Positions 1 to 6,366 of a stretch of 9,196 nt of DNA are shown piece by piece. How positions within the stretch are numbered: the stretch's first letter is position 1; every line of letters begins with the position of its first letter. The notes beneath the pieces were generated by a model. The model saw only the letters and a program-made list of their open reading frames with translations. It was not told the origin of the DNA and searched no databases. The stretch is from an uncultured Prevotella sp. (GTDB lineage: Bacteria > Bacteroidota > Bacteroidia > Bacteroidales > Bacteroidaceae): the NCBI RefSeq assembly GCF_900549175.1, contig NZ_URNN01000133.1:1-9196 (forward strand). The letters are read 5' to 3'. The position numbers and the translations under genes are program-made.

Positions 1-657
1 TGTTCCCTCTGTACTGTGTTTTGCAGACGGATTGGTCATCACCTCAATGCTTTCAATGCTTTCGGCCGGAATCTGACTGAGTATCTGTGTCCGGTTGTTG
101 GCGTTCATGCTCATCTCCTTGCCATTAATCCATACAAGTACATCGGCATTGCCGCGCAATGATATGTCTCCGTTGCTGTTCACATCCACTGATGGTACGG
201 CAGCGAGAAGTTCATTGGCAGATGCGCCTGTGGCGGCAATGTTTGAACTTACATTGAATACCCTGCGTTCAGTGTTGACCGATATTTGGCTTTTATGTCC
301 GCTTATTATCACTTCTTTCAGCAGCTTTGCGTCCTCTGCCAGTTCTATTTTGCCAAGATTGATATCTGAATCCTTTATTGTTACTTCACGTTCCTGTGGT
401 ATGTTGCCCAGCATGCTGATACGGACAATATATTTTCCGGAAGGTGCATTGGTTATTTCAAACACTCCATTTTTATCCGTCATTGTGCCTATAGAAAGAG
501 GTTTGCCATTTTCAGGGTTTACAAGAACGACCGTAGCGAAATCAATATGCTCGGATGTATTTTTGTTAAGAACGGTGCCTGTTATATTGCCGTCGGCATG
601 TACGTTTCCTGCAACGAATAAGGAAATTGCTAAAGTGACTGCATTTTTGACTTTCAT
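1..657 (-). CDS. TonB-dependent outer-membrane receptor, N-terminal part (runs off the window)
   Basis: The reading frame opens at ATG 657-655 and stays open to base 1, giving 219 codons; the rest lies beyond the left edge. The N-terminus (MKVKNAVTLAISLFVAG...) is a signal peptide with a likely cleavage after about residue 21 (NVHA). Residues 23-100 match the carboxypeptidase-regulatory-like beta-sandwich found at the front of Bacteroidetes receptors (GTVLN, TDKNGVFEI, PSGKYIVR). A linker (ELAEDAKLLKEVIISG) leads into a TonB plug domain with the signatures RRVFNVN, ELLAAVPSVDV, ISLRGNADVLVWINGK and IESIEVMTNPSAKHSTEGT. This pattern fits the 'outer membrane beta-barrel family' of TonB-dependent receptors rather than a classic SusC. 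Such proteins import a ligand across the outer membrane using TonB energy. The ligand cannot be read from this part. Its position behind a Fur-family gene, with a shared promoter element, suggests a metal or metal complex (inference). Confidence 0.9.
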   Translation of the reverse strand, partial: MKVKNAVTLAISLFVAGNVHADGNITGTVLNKNTSEHIDFATVVLVNPENGKPLSIGTMTDKNGVFEITNAPSGKYIVRISMLGNIPQEREVTIKDSDINLGKIELAEDAKLLKEVIISGHKSQISVNTERRVFNVSSNIAATGASANELLAAVPSVDVNSNGDISLRGNADVLVWINGKEMSMNANNRTQILSQIPAESIESIEVMTNPSAKHSTEGT

Positions 658-689
658 TTTCTTATTGTGTTTACTTTGTTTTCAGTGTG

Positions 690-697
690 CAAAGTTA
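690..697 (-). promoter_or_regulatory. Bacteroidetes -7 promoter element for the TonB-dependent receptor
   Basis: On the minus strand the octamer reads TAACTTTG, a perfect match to the Bacteroidetes -7 consensus TAnnTTTG. It ends 32 bases before the receptor start codon, so the leader would be roughly 25-28 bases. No TTTG stands at the usual 19-21 base spacing upstream. The only nearby TTTG (726-723) is 25 bases away and lies at the edge of the putative operator. The identical octamer precedes the Fur-family gene. Confidence 0.7.
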
Positions 698-708
698 TCC
701 AATATCAA

Positions 709-725
709 ATGCAATCCGTTTACAA
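709..725. promoter_or_regulatory. Putative operator upstream of the receptor gene, shared with the Fur-family gene
   Basis: The plus strand reads ATGCAATCCGTTTACAA. It matches 13 of 17 positions of the element at 1281-1297 upstream of the Fur-family gene, and it lies at the same distance (11 bases) from an identical -7 octamer. The half-sites ATGCAA and TTACAA form an imperfect dyad. An overlapping perfect dyad, TCCGTTT (715-721) with AAACGGA (730-736), uses part of the same DNA. The position, covering the -33 region, suits a repressor. That the bound protein is the neighbouring Fur-family regulator is inference. Confidence 0.5.
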
Positions 726-743
726 ACAGAAACGGAGGCTGTA

Positions 744-821
744 TCAAAATGACTGTATGGTACTTGTGCTTCCCTTGCATTTTGACACACCCTCTATATG
801 TCATTTATGAATTTGTGTCAA
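744..821 (-). repeat. Two overlapping inverted repeats between the Fur-family gene and the receptor gene
   Basis: Two perfect 8-bp inverted repeats share a middle segment. TTGACACA (782-789) pairs with TGTGTCAA (814-821), leaving a 24-base loop. TCAAAATG (744-751) pairs with CATTTTGA (778-785), leaving a 26-base loop. The shared bases are 782-785, so a transcript could form one hairpin or the other but not both. The first could act as a weak terminator of the Fur-family transcript, since it begins 5 bases after the stop codon, but no U-tract follows it on the minus strand. Function is unknown and chance occurrence is possible. Confidence 0.35.
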
Positions 822-825
822 CAGG

Positions 826-1245
826 TTATTTTGAACAGTTCGGGCAGATGCCTTTTATCATATAGTTGATGGCATGAGGATAAAAGTCATCGGGTATATT
901 TACCATCGGCACGCTCACTGTTTCAAGACAATAGGTTTTCTTGCATCGTTCACAATAGAAGTGAACATGCTGGTCGGAAATGGTATGGTGTGTGTCACTG
1001 TGACACAGTTCGTATTTTAAGGAACGGCTGCCGTCTTCTATTACATGAACCACGTCTTTTTCAGAAAAAAGTTCAAGCACTCTGAATATACTCGCTTTAT
1101 CTATTGTATATCCCAAAGCTGCCTCCAGGTCGGCAAGGCTGACCGGATTCGTCACTTTCATCAGTTCTTTCATGACCAAGATACGGTTGGAAGTGGGTTT
1201 CACTCCCTTTGTATCCAGAATATTTTCAATGTCGGCACTGTTCAT
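826..1245 (-). CDS. Fur-family metal-responsive transcriptional regulator
   Basis: This intact 139-residue protein has the usual Fur-family size. The N-terminal half is a winged helix: residues 15-60 contain VKPTSNRILVMKEL and the recognition-helix region DKASIFRVLELF, matching the family pattern of 'TVYRVL' followed by a wing (DGSRSLKYEL). The C-terminal half carries the metal and dimerisation signature: the run HHTISDQHVHF (H86, H87, H93, H95), CERC (C98, C101), C106, and a terminal CPNC (C134, C137). The two CxxC pairs are typical of a structural zinc site. Whether the sensed signal is iron, zinc, manganese or peroxide cannot be decided from sequence, so no subfamily symbol is given. The gene has its own promoter, very close to the start codon, and a palindromic element likely used for autoregulation. 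It lies between sbcC (61 bases upstream) and a TonB-dependent receptor (168 bases downstream). Confidence 0.92.
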   Translation of the reverse strand: MNSADIENILDTKGVKPTSNRILVMKELMKVTNPVSLADLEAALGYTIDKASIFRVLELFSEKDVVHVIEDGSRSLKYELCHSDTHHTISDQHVHFYCERCKKTYCLETVSVPMVNIPDDFYPHAINYMIKGICPNCSK

Positions 1246-1261
1246 ACTTTATATTTTGCTA

Positions 1262-1269
1262 CAAAGTTA
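1262..1269 (-). promoter_or_regulatory. Bacteroidetes -7 promoter element for the Fur-family gene
   Basis: The minus strand reads TAACTTTG, a perfect TAnnTTTG match, ending 16 bases before the ATG at 1245-1243. A start site a few bases downstream would give a leader of only about 10-13 bases, which is unusually short. The promoter lies in the 61-base gap after sbcC, so the regulator is probably transcribed apart from the nuclease operon, although read-through cannot be excluded. Confidence 0.7.
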
Positions 1270-1280
1270 CATATTGCAGA

Positions 1281-1297
1281 TTGCAAACCGGTTGCAA
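1281..1297. promoter_or_regulatory. Near-perfect palindromic operator upstream of the Fur-family gene
   Basis: The element TTGCAAACCGGTTGCAA has half-sites TTGCAA at both ends, and its centre is palindromic (CCGG) apart from one extra A. A further TTGCA lies just beside it at 1274-1278. It is placed 11 bases upstream of the -7 octamer, over the expected -33 region, and only 9 bases after the sbcC stop codon. Fur-family proteins commonly repress their own genes through such dyads (family knowledge). Binding by this particular protein is inferred from position and from the matching element before the receptor gene. Confidence 0.6.
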
Positions 1298-1306
1298 AAA
1301 GCGGTG

Positions 1307-4300
1307 TTATGACTCTTTGGGACTCTTTTCCGGAATAATCCTTATTTTACTGCTTGAGCTGTTGCCCTCCTGTTTTACTTGAATCTGTACGGGTATGCGG
1401 TCCTGCAGTTCTTCAACATGACTGATTATGCCCACGTGACGGCCCGCTTTTGAATGGAGGGAACGAAGAGTTTCTACAGCTTTCTGCAATGGCTCGCCGC
1501 TGAGTGTTCCGAATCCTTCATCAATGAAGAGGGTGTCAACCTGCCACCGCTGCCCTATGTCGCTTAATGCCAGGGCGAGGGATAGTGAGACGAGAAAACT
1601 TTCACCTCCGGATATGGTGCTGGCTGCACGTGACACAAAGCCTTGGTAGGCGTCTTCAAGTGAAATGACGAACGTTCCCGGAGTTACTTTCAGCGTATAT
1701 CGGTCGGTAAGGGTCTTCATGTAGCTGTTGGCAGAGTGGATAAGGCTTGTCAGTATGTAGCTTTGGGCAATCTTGCAGAATGTGCTTCCATTCGAATTGC
1801 CTATCAGCTGGTTCAGGCGCGACCACTTTTTGTATACCGTTTCCTTTTCTTCCGCCTCCTTGATGAGTGCTCCCAACTTCTGCTTGTTGTCCGCATCCGC
1901 TCTCAATTCCTGATTTATGGCTCCCCTCCGCTCGCCAATCTCTTCAAGTTGCTTTTCGTTGTATGCAATACGTTCGACGAGAATGTCAAGAGTTTCCTCG
2001 TCCGTAAGTTGCGGTTTTCTCTCCTGATGTTCATGTTTCAGTTTGTTGGCGTTGTCCAGTAGCGTCTTCTTTGCAACTACGGCGTCACGGTATTTCTTTA
2101 GGAAACCGTCTTCACGTGCTATATCGTTGGATGTATATGAGTTGATTTCAGTCAGTCGTTCAATCGTCAGCGACTCATTTTCTGCGAGAAAAGTGTCAAG
2201 AGACGACTTGTTGATTTTGTAATTCTCCTCAGCGGACTTCAACCGGGTCTGAATGACAGTCACCTCGTTGTCTATGCTTTTTGCGTTGTCAAGCAGATCA
2301 CCTGTCGCTGATGTCCCTTTTGCATCAATGCTTTTCCATTCAGGCATGGCCACTGTTATCGCATCTATTACCGCCTCCACATTCCGGTTGTTTATCTTTG
2401 CCGCATTTAGCTGTGAGACAAGTTTCTGCTTCTTTTGAATGTTATTTGCAAATGTTTTGGCGTCTTTGGTAAGTCGCTCACCGAACTCTTCGGGCGAATT
2501 GTTCCAATCTGTTTCCCAGCTGACAGACGCTACAAGTTCACGAACTTTTTGTTCTGCCGTCTCAACCTCGCGCTTTTTTGTGTTTCGGAGTGTTTCAGCC
2601 GTACTGATTCGTCCCTTACATTCATCCGCCGCTTTTTCTGTTTTCTGCATATTTACGGTCAAAGTCTCGACATGCTTTCTCTTGCAGTCCATTTCCTTGC
2701 GCAGACTCTTTACCGCCGATTCTTTTGTTTCGCCTTCTTTGATTCTTGCATCCAGTTCCTCCTTGCGGGTCTTGTTCGATGCCTCCAAGGTTTGCAGGGA
2801 GGAGAGGGTGGTGTCGTCGAGCTCGGCTATACCACATGCCTTACACGCCTTTTGTGCTTTTATCTCAGCATTGTCAACCGACTTGTCTTCATTGAATGTT
2901 TCAGTGTCTCTCTCATATGCCCTTGATTCTGTTATGATTTCGGCGTCGAGCTTGTTCTTTGCATCAATCAGGTCCTTGTATTCTTTTTCCGCTTTGTCAA
3001 ATTCGTTTTGCAAGCCGGATACAAGTGCTGACAGTTCAGACTCATGAGGCAGCTCTGCCATGATCTTCTGACGGCATATGGGACATATGTCGCCAACATG
3101 AAGTTTTTGGCGCAGTGTGGCGGCAAACCTGTTTACGGTGTCTTTCTGTTTTTCCAAATCTTCTTTGCGGATGGTCACTTTCAGTCCTGCATCACGGATG
3201 GGAGAATCCATTTCTGCCGATTTCTTTTTCTTGTCGTTTATGGCTGCGAGTCGTTCTGCCAGATTGTTGCGTGTGCGCTCATGACTCTGCTTTGCTGAAG
3301 CCAAAATATCGATGTAGTCTTTGGCCGTGTTGATGTTGTCTGACAAATCCTTTGCCTCATCACGCAGAATACGAAGTCCCGGAAGGTTGAGGGCATTGAC
3401 CTCTTCCTCTTTCTTCTTCACATTAACCTCTTCCTGCTCTAAAGATTCTTTGGCCGTTTTGGCTTCTTCTCGGGCGCAGGCAAATGCTGGAATCAGTTCG
3501 TCGGTCAGGAGCTTGTTCTCTTTTTCGATGGCTTCATCGCTTTTATTGACGGCTTCACGCCCTTCACTGATAGTTGTCAGATGGCTCACTATCGTCTGAA
3601 CATTCTCGTAAACGGTTGCCTTGTCTTTCTCTGCATCAATGAACTTGTCTATAGTCTTTATCTCATTTGCAACCTTCTGTGCCTCTTGTTCGGCAACCCT
3701 ATGGGCATAAAGAATGTTGGCGTAGTCTTCTGCCAGACTTTCTATATATTTCTTTTGTTCCGACAGTACCTTCTCCGCCTTTATTGCCTCTGTCATCCAG
3801 CGGCGTGCTTCAATGGTAGCGTTCCAATCGTTTATAAGCATTAGCTTCGACCTGAAATCGTCACCTTCCACTATTTCTGTTGCCTTGCGGAACTCTTCTG
3901 TGGCATCGGCAACATTTTGTGACAGAACAGTCTCGGTCTTTATCCAGTCACACTTGGTGCTGTCCGTGTCGTTTGTTGCTTTTAGTTCTTTCTGTTTTAG
4001 TTCAAGTCCGGCTATTGTATTCTTCTTTTCTTCTATCTCCTCATCTGATAGTGTGCGGGTTCCTTCTACGATGCGTCTCGCCTCTTCCCACTCCTGTCTC
4101 TTCCGGTTTGTCAGTTCATATACCTTGGCACCAATTCTGGAGTAGATGTTCAGTCCTGTTATTTTCTCCAGAATTTCGGCTTTCTCGTCATCCTTGCTGT
4201 TGAGGAAACGGGTGAACTCTCCTTGTGCCAGCATGGTTGTACGGCAGAATTGATTGAAATCCAGTCCTATGGCATTTCTTATTTCATTCCTTATTTCCGC

Positions 4301-4726
4301 GTCTTTTGTCAGGGTGTATTGGGTGTCCACGTTCTTAAGTTCCCAAATTTTGTTCTTGATGGAGCCGTTTATACTCTTATACGAACGTGACACAGCCCAC
4401 GTTGCCTCGTAATAAATCCCGTTGCTTCCTATAAACGTAAGAGTGACATAAGCCTCGGTTGTGTTCCGGCGCATCAGTTGACGCGGGTCATCTATCTTTA
4501 TTTCCTTCTTTGCATCCATTGTCACGCCCTGCATCTTCGTACTGTACAACCGTGGCGTATCTGCATAAAGAGCCAGACAGATAGCGTCGAGAATGGTTGA
4601 TTTCCCCGCACCTGTCTTTCCTGTAATCAAGAATACTTCGCTGTCTGCCAGAGGCTCTGCTTCAAAGTCTATTACTGCATCTTCTATGGAGGCTATGTTG
4701 TGGATTGTAAGTTTCTGAAATTTCAT
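1307..4726 (-). CDS. sbcC: Exonuclease subunit SbcC (Rad50-like ATPase)
   Basis: SbcC is the SMC/Rad50-type ATPase of the SbcCD complex, which opens and trims DNA hairpins and blocked double-strand ends. The 1139-residue frame is intact. The N-terminal ATPase lobe has Walker A GKTGAGKST at residues 36-44 and a Q-loop region MLAQGEFTRFL near 180. Two very long charged coiled-coil arms flank a zinc hook CPIC (C548, C551) near the middle of the chain. The C-terminal lobe has the ABC signature SGGES at 1039-1043, Walker B LFIDE with D1069 and E1070, and the switch histidine H1103 in GIISH. The order matches the family exactly, and the length is within the long end of its range. It starts 20 bases after the sbcD stop codon, so the pair is almost certainly co-transcribed. 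Its end lies 9 bases before the palindrome of the Fur-family promoter. Confidence 0.97.
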   Translation of the reverse strand: MKFQKLTIHNIASIEDAVIDFEAEPLADSEVFLITGKTGAGKSTILDAICLALYADTPRLYSTKMQGVTMDAKKEIKIDDPRQLMRRNTTEAYVTLTFIGSNGIYYEATWAVSRSYKSINGSIKNKIWELKNVDTQYTLTKDAEIRNEIRNAIGLDFNQFCRTTMLAQGEFTRFLNSKDDEKAEILEKITGLNIYSRIGAKVYELTNRKRQEWEEARRIVEGTRTLSDEEIEEKKNTIAGLELKQKELKATNDTDSTKCDWIKTETVLSQNVADATEEFRKATEIVEGDDFRSKLMLINDWNATIEARRWMTEAIKAEKVLSEQKKYIESLAEDYANILYAHRVAEQEAQKVANEIKTIDKFIDAEKDKATVYENVQTIVSHLTTISEGREAVNKSDEAIEKENKLLTDELIPAFACAREEAKTAKESLEQEEVNVKKKEEEVNALNLPGLRILRDEAKDLSDNINTAKDYIDILASAKQSHERTRNNLAERLAAINDKKKKSAEMDSPIRDAGLKVTIRKEDLEKQKDTVNRFAATLRQKLHVGDICPICRQKIMAELPHESELSALVSGLQNEFDKAEKEYKDLIDAKNKLDAEIITESRAYERDTETFNEDKSVDNAEIKAQKACKACGIAELDDTTLSSLQTLEASNKTRKEELDARIKEGETKESAVKSLRKEMDCKRKHVETLTVNMQKTEKAADECKGRISTAETLRNTKKREVETAEQKVRELVASVSWETDWNNSPEEFGERLTKDAKTFANNIQKKQKLVSQLNAAKINNRNVEAVIDAITVAMPEWKSIDAKGTSATGDLLDNAKSIDNEVTVIQTRLKSAEENYKINKSSLDTFLAENESLTIERLTEINSYTSNDIAREDGFLKKYRDAVVAKKTLLDNANKLKHEHQERKPQLTDEETLDILVERIAYNEKQLEEIGERRGAINQELRADADNKQKLGALIKEAEEKETVYKKWSRLNQLIGNSNGSTFCKIAQSYILTSLIHSANSYMKTLTDRYTLKVTPGTFVISLEDAYQGFVSRAASTISGGESFLVSLSLALALSDIGQRWQVDTLFIDEGFGTLSGEPLQKAVETLRSLHSKAGRHVGIISHVEELQDRIPVQIQVKQEGNSSSSKIRIIPEKSPKES

Positions 4727-4746
4727 GATGATTTCGTATTCTTGTG

Positions 4747-5910
4747 TTACATTCTGTCTTCTTCATTCAGTGCGGTAATCGCTTCCCTGAACAACTCCTT
4801 CATGTCGTTGTCGAACTCGATGCCCAAGTCTTCGGCATATCTTTCCGCAATCTCGATAGGCTCTTCTGTCTTGAATTCCTCCACAGACATCACTTTCGCC
4901 TCTCTCCTGTTCTTGTTCAGGCGCCGTGTGTTGATGACGCAGAATCTGCATTTCTTGTTTTCCGTAATCGTCAGTGCCTCGGCATTGGCCTCTGCAGGCA
5001 GGAAGCCATCCACTTCCACGTTCAGACGTATATATGCTTCTATGTCACTTGGAAAGTTTTCAAGCAGTTCTCTGGCATCTTCCCATGTGGCTGCACCCAC
5101 TGTCGGGAGGGTTACCAATGGGCGATGTGTTCGTATTTCAATTTCCCTGACAACGGGTTCTTCTCCATGTCTGTTTATTTCGACAATGGAGACAGAATGA
5201 TTGTAATTCTCATCAAAACTCACAGGGATGGGCGTTCCGGAATATCTCACTCTGTGGTGGCCTCCATGAACGAACTGTCCGTGATGGATATGTCCAAGGG
5301 CGAGATAGTCATATCCCGTACCCATATCTTTCAGGTCGTATGAGTCGATGCCTCCCACAGTATAGTCCGTAGCATTGTCATGTCCGGTGAAGTCACAGCC
5401 TCTGACAGTGGTGTGTGCTGTCATGATGACAGGCAAGTCTTTGTCATTTTGCTTTTCAACGGTATTCAGAATACTCTGGTAAAAGTCTTTGGGCATGTTT
5501 CTTTCGTTCACATACGGAATGGCTGCTATATATCCTTTTTGGGGAACTTCAATGATCAGTTCCTCTTTCATATTTTCATTTATACTGCCGATAGTAAAGA
5601 CATTCAGGGCTTTCCATGGAGTACGGAAGATATCATGTTTCGTGCCGCTGTCGTGATTGCCGGCCGTTATGACGATCACCATCTCCGGATTGGCATTATG
5701 AATTTCCACCAAAGCGTTGGTGAATATAGTCTGTACGGCAGCAGACGGCAGTGGAGTGTGATACACGTCGCCACACAACAGAAACACATCCGGTTTCTCG
5801 TCTCTCACAATGTCAATCATTTGCAGAAGCATGGCCATTTGCTCTTCAGTCCTGTCGTAGTTGTATAAGGTGTGGCCAAGATGCCAGTCGCTTGTATGGA
5901 GTATTTTCAT
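4747..5910 (-). CDS. sbcD: Exonuclease subunit SbcD (Mre11-like nuclease)
   Basis: SbcD is the metal-dependent nuclease partner of SbcC, a calcineurin-like phosphoesterase that cuts DNA ends and hairpins. The 387-residue protein shows all the family metal-site motifs in order: DWH (D8, H10), GDVYH (D48), GNHD (N85, H86, D87), a histidine in MTAHTT (H166), and GHIH (H207, H209). The C-terminal third carries the capping and SbcC-contact region and is less conserved. The start MKILHTSDWHLG is the standard one for the family. The A-rich stretch just upstream (CAAAAAATATCC), with no Shine-Dalgarno motif, is typical of Bacteroidetes. The gene lies 37 bases after ygbA and 20 bases before sbcC. No separate promoter is visible in the short gap, which supports a ygbA-sbcD-sbcC operon. 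Confidence 0.96.
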   Translation of the reverse strand: MKILHTSDWHLGHTLYNYDRTEEQMAMLLQMIDIVRDEKPDVFLLCGDVYHTPLPSAAVQTIFTNALVEIHNANPEMVIVITAGNHDSGTKHDIFRTPWKALNVFTIGSINENMKEELIIEVPQKGYIAAIPYVNERNMPKDFYQSILNTVEKQNDKDLPVIMTAHTTVRGCDFTGHDNATDYTVGGIDSYDLKDMGTGYDYLALGHIHHGQFVHGGHHRVRYSGTPIPVSFDENYNHSVSIVEINRHGEEPVVREIEIRTHRPLVTLPTVGAATWEDARELLENFPSDIEAYIRLNVEVDGFLPAEANAEALTITENKKCRFCVINTRRLNKNRREAKVMSVEEFKTEEPIEIAERYAEDLGIEFDNDMKELFREAITALNEEDRM

Positions 5911-5947
5911 TCGGATATTTTTTGAGGTTGATTCTTGTTTTGTTCCT

Positions 5948-6250
5948 TTATCTCAACTCACGCAAAAGGTGTTTGATGGCCGCAACCGGATGATATAAAA
6001 TCATCCTCGGTCCGGCCCAGCGCATTACAATCTTGATGCGTTCCTTCATTTCCGGTCGGTAGCAGTGGATGGGACATTTCCTGCAAGTTGGCTTTTTGCT
6101 ACCATAATGGCAACGGTCAAGTCTACCATTGGCATAAAACATCAGCTCCTCGCATTTCGGACAAAGCGTCTTATTTCCTTCATGTTTCCGGCAGTACAGA
6201 CGTATCATCAGTCTGACAACTGTCTTTTCCTCTTCTATGCGTCTATTCAT
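5948..6250 (-). CDS. ygbA: YgbA-family (nitrous oxide-stimulated promoter family) cysteine-rich protein
   Basis: The 100-residue protein fits the small YgbA_NO family, named for a nitric or nitrous oxide-stimulated promoter in enteric bacteria. Characteristic stretches are EEEKTVVRLMIRLYCRKHEG near the start, RLDRCHYG, the cysteine cluster PTCRKCPIHCYRPEM, and VMRWAGPRMILYHPV near the end. Seven cysteines (C20, C30, C33, C47, C56, C59, C63) include two CxxC pairs and suggest a bound metal or Fe-S centre, although the biochemistry of the family is not settled. Its link to nitrosative stress rests on regulation and genetics in other bacteria. It lies 37 bases ahead of sbcD and is probably the first gene of an operon with sbcDC. 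The 116-base gap from mnmE shows no clear TAnnTTTG promoter, so transcription may start further upstream or at an atypical site. Confidence 0.88.
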   Translation of the reverse strand: MNRRIEEEKTVVRLMIRLYCRKHEGNKTLCPKCEELMFYANGRLDRCHYGSKKPTCRKCPIHCYRPEMKERIKIVMRWAGPRMILYHPVAAIKHLLRELR

Positions 6251-6366
6251 AAGTGCTGTTTTTTACAGACTTCCATATTTGTTTCCCGAATCATGCCATC
6301 AAGTACGGCAACGGTATATTGCAGCCCTTCCTTGTGTCAGTTCTCGCCGGCTGGCATGTGATGCTG

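Noticed and set aside
723..726. TTTG as a -33 element for the receptor promoter, and likewise 1295-1298 for the Fur-family gene
   Set aside because: The 25-base spacing to the -7 octamer is longer than the usual 19-21 bases. The conserved bases are better explained as part of the shared operator.
95..865. A 256-codon open frame on the plus strand
   Set aside because: It lies antisense to the receptor gene and crosses its promoter region. The peptide has no family features, while the minus strand reads as a clear TonB-dependent receptor.
2439..3047. A 202-codon open frame on the plus strand, with several neighbours across 1700-4200
   Set aside because: These are antisense shadows of sbcC, with Ser, Phe and Leu-rich peptides typical of the complement of charged coiled-coil coding DNA.
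6256..6268. Small dyad CTGT-T5-ACAG just upstream of ygbA
   Set aside because: A four-base stem is expected by chance, and nothing supports it as a terminator or operator.
6289..6302. Possible FNR/HcpR-like site upstream of ygbA (minus strand TTGATGGCATGATT)
   Set aside because: Only one half-site matches TTGAT-N4-ATCAA. The second half is off consensus and no promoter is recognisable nearby.
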